Position numbers and translations under genes: made by a program. Positions 13,707 through 14,974 of a stretch of 14,974 bases of DNA are shown here, one piece after another. The DNA comes from Acidobacteriota bacterium (lineage in GTDB: Bacteria; Acidobacteriota; Blastocatellia; Pyrinomonadales; Pyrinomonadaceae), in NCBI GenBank assembly GCA_963169175.1, contig CAUJFK010000400.1, forward strand, positions 1 through 14,974. Reading direction: 5' to 3'. Numbering within the stretch: position 1 is the stretch's first letter; every line of letters starts with the position of its first letter. The notes beneath the pieces are model-generated. The model did no database searches. It saw only the letters and a program-made list of their open reading frames with translations, and was not told where the DNA came from.

Positions 13707-14974
13707 ATGATCAAGGACGAACTAAAGCAAAAAATATTGGACAGGAGCGCCGTTGTCGGCGTGATCGGACTAGGGTATGTAGGGCTCCCGCTCATCGTGG
13801 AGTTTGGCTTGAAGGGTTTTCGCGGTATCGGTTTTGAGGTAGATGTAAAGAAAGCCGACGGCATCAACGCGGGTGAATCGTACATCGTCGATGTACCGAG
13901 CGAGAATCTTCAAAAATGTCTCGCCGATGGCAAACTTTCCGCAACGACGGATTTCAGCCGGCTTGCCGAATGCGACGCTATTGTCATATGCGTTCCGACG
14001 CCCCTGCGAAAAACTAAGGACCCGGATATGTCCTACATAATTTCGGCGGGCGAAGAGATCCAGAAGTACACGCGAAAGGGGCAGTTGGTCATTCTGGAAT
14101 CGACCACTTATCCGGGTACGACTGACGAGGTTTTGCAGCCGATGATCGAGGAAAAAGGCTGCAAGCTCGATGAAGATTTTCTGCTGGCATTTTCACCGGA
14201 ACGTGTCGATCCGGGCAATCCGCAGTTTCAGACACACAATATTCCAAAGGTTGTCGGCGGCGTATCGAAAGATTCGACCGAGACAGCGGCATTTCTTTAC
14301 AGCCAGATCGTTGACGAGGTCCATTCGGTCTCGTCCGCCCGCGTGGCCGAGGCGTGCAAGCTTTGGGAAAATACGTTTCGGGCAATAAATATCGGCATGG
14401 CGAACGAGATGGCCCGATTGTGCAAAACACTTGGGATCGACACTTGGGAAGTGGTCCGGGCGGCGGCGACGAAGCCGTTCGGATTTATGCCGTTCTATCC
14501 GGGGCCGGGCATCGGCGGGCATTGCATTCCGCTCGATCCGCATTATCTTTCATGGAAGGCACGCCAGCACGGATTTGATTCACAGTTCATTTCGCTTGCC
14601 GAACAGGTTAATTCGGCAATGCCCGCATATGTCGTAAAGCTTGTTTCGACGTCGCTGAACGATGTGCGGAAGGCGGTCAACGGGTCAAAGGTACTGGTTC
14701 TTGGGGTTGCTTATAAGAAGGATATTGACGACATGCGCGAATCGCCGGCATTGTCGATCATCGACTTGCTGCGTTCGCGCGGGGCCGATGTTTGTTATCA
14801 CGATCCGTTCGTGCCGGAAGTAACGTTCGATCACGCATATACGATCGGCGAGGCTGAACCGCTCAGGAACAGCGAGCTTACGGATGAGCTGATACGGCAG
14901 AGCGACTGTGTCATCATCTGCACGGAACATTCTGATGTGGACTATCACCGGATCTGCGAATTGGCACCGCTGAT
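13707..14974 (+). CDS. UDP-N-acetyl-hexosamine 6-dehydrogenase (WbpA/TviB type), 3' end missing
   Basis: 422 codons are visible and the frame runs off the right edge, so the protein is nearly complete. It is an NAD-dependent nucleotide-sugar dehydrogenase: Rossmann motif GLGYVGLPL (21-29), CVPTPL (95-100), ESTTYPGTT (131-139), FSPERVDPG (162-170), the central KLWENTFRAINIGMANE with Lys218 and Asn222, and the catalytic cysteine Cys273 in GGHCIPLDP. The C-terminal domain has VLGVAYKKDIDDMRESP. The set fits enzymes that oxidise UDP-GlcNAc or a related sugar to the uronic acid for O-antigen or capsule precursors. Substrate choice between UDP-GlcNAc, UDP-ManNAc and UDP-Glc is inferred from overall similarity. 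Tryptophan at 220 replaces the more usual Leu before ENTFR. ATG at 13707 follows CAGG with a six-base spacer. Confidence 0.9.
   Translation, partial: MIKDELKQKILDRSAVVGVIGLGYVGLPLIVEFGLKGFRGIGFEVDVKKADGINAGESYIVDVPSENLQKCLADGKLSATTDFSRLAECDAIVICVPTPLRKTKDPDMSYIISAGEEIQKYTRKGQLVILESTTYPGTTDEVLQPMIEEKGCKLDEDFLLAFSPERVDPGNPQFQTHNIPKVVGGVSKDSTETAAFLYSQIVDEVHSVSSARVAEACKLWENTFRAINIGMANEMARLCKTLGIDTWEVVRAAATKPFGFMPFYPGPGIGGHCIPLDPHYLSWKARQHGFDSQFISLAEQVNSAMPAYVVKLVSTSLNDVRKAVNGSKVLVLGVAYKKDIDDMRESPALSIIDLLRSRGADVCYHDPFVPEVTFDHAYTIGEAEPLRNSELTDELIRQSDCVIICTEHSDVDYHRICELAPL

Noticed and set aside
14089..14543. Minus-strand open frames inside the dehydrogenase gene
   Set aside because: The plus-strand frame has all motifs of a nucleotide-sugar dehydrogenase; the opposite frames have no recognisable content.

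Overview
The window looks like chromosomal DNA of a free-living bacterium of moderate GC. Acidobacteriota (Blastocatellia-like) is my best guess. It rests on a futalosine-pathway menaquinone gene (mqnE), a UbiA-type prenyltransferase of the MqnP kind, a membrane-anchored LytTR regulator, and several long secreted or helical-repeat proteins with no known function. This is inference; no rRNA or tRNA gene is present to settle it.

Layout. Positions 1-3360 (all minus strand) are an accessory stretch directly downstream of mqnE. Reading in the direction of transcription: mqnE, Uma2-family nuclease, mqnE tail copy B, secreted TPR protein, very short mqnE tail, DUF433/DUF5615 toxin-antitoxin pair (toxin broken by a stop), mqnE tail copy A, truncated KilA-N gene, and a HigB-like toxin with the start of its antitoxin at the window edge. 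Positions 3364-6790 (minus) hold mqnE, an intradiol-dioxygenase-like lipoprotein, a membrane LytTR regulator and a small deaminase-like protein. Positions 7027-8481 (plus) hold a RelE/ParE-type antitoxin-toxin pair translationally coupled to a DUF72 gene. Positions 8502-9928 (minus) hold a small membrane protein and the UbiA/MqnP prenyltransferase. A large secreted protein (10279-12123, plus), a helical-repeat cytosolic protein (12257-13474, minus) and a nucleotide-sugar dehydrogenase running off the right edge (from 13707, plus) complete the window.

Main observation. The 3' end of mqnE is present three times, plus a probable fourth scrap, as in-frame copies that each end in a stop codon. Accessory genes sit between the copies like cassettes: each tail begins a few bases after the stop of one accessory gene, and the next accessory gene usually starts a few bases after the tail's own stop. 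The copies differ mostly at synonymous sites, so they appear to come from diverged full-length mqnE genes rather than from decay of a local duplication. The simplest reading is that the end of mqnE is a repeated integration hotspot that rebuilds its C-terminus at each event. No recombinase is visible in the window.

Other points of interest are a perfect 24-bp palindrome inside the KilA-N gene, a stand-alone deaminase-like protein, a toxin operon fused by ATGA overlap to DUF72, and a palindromic operator candidate before the HigB toxin.
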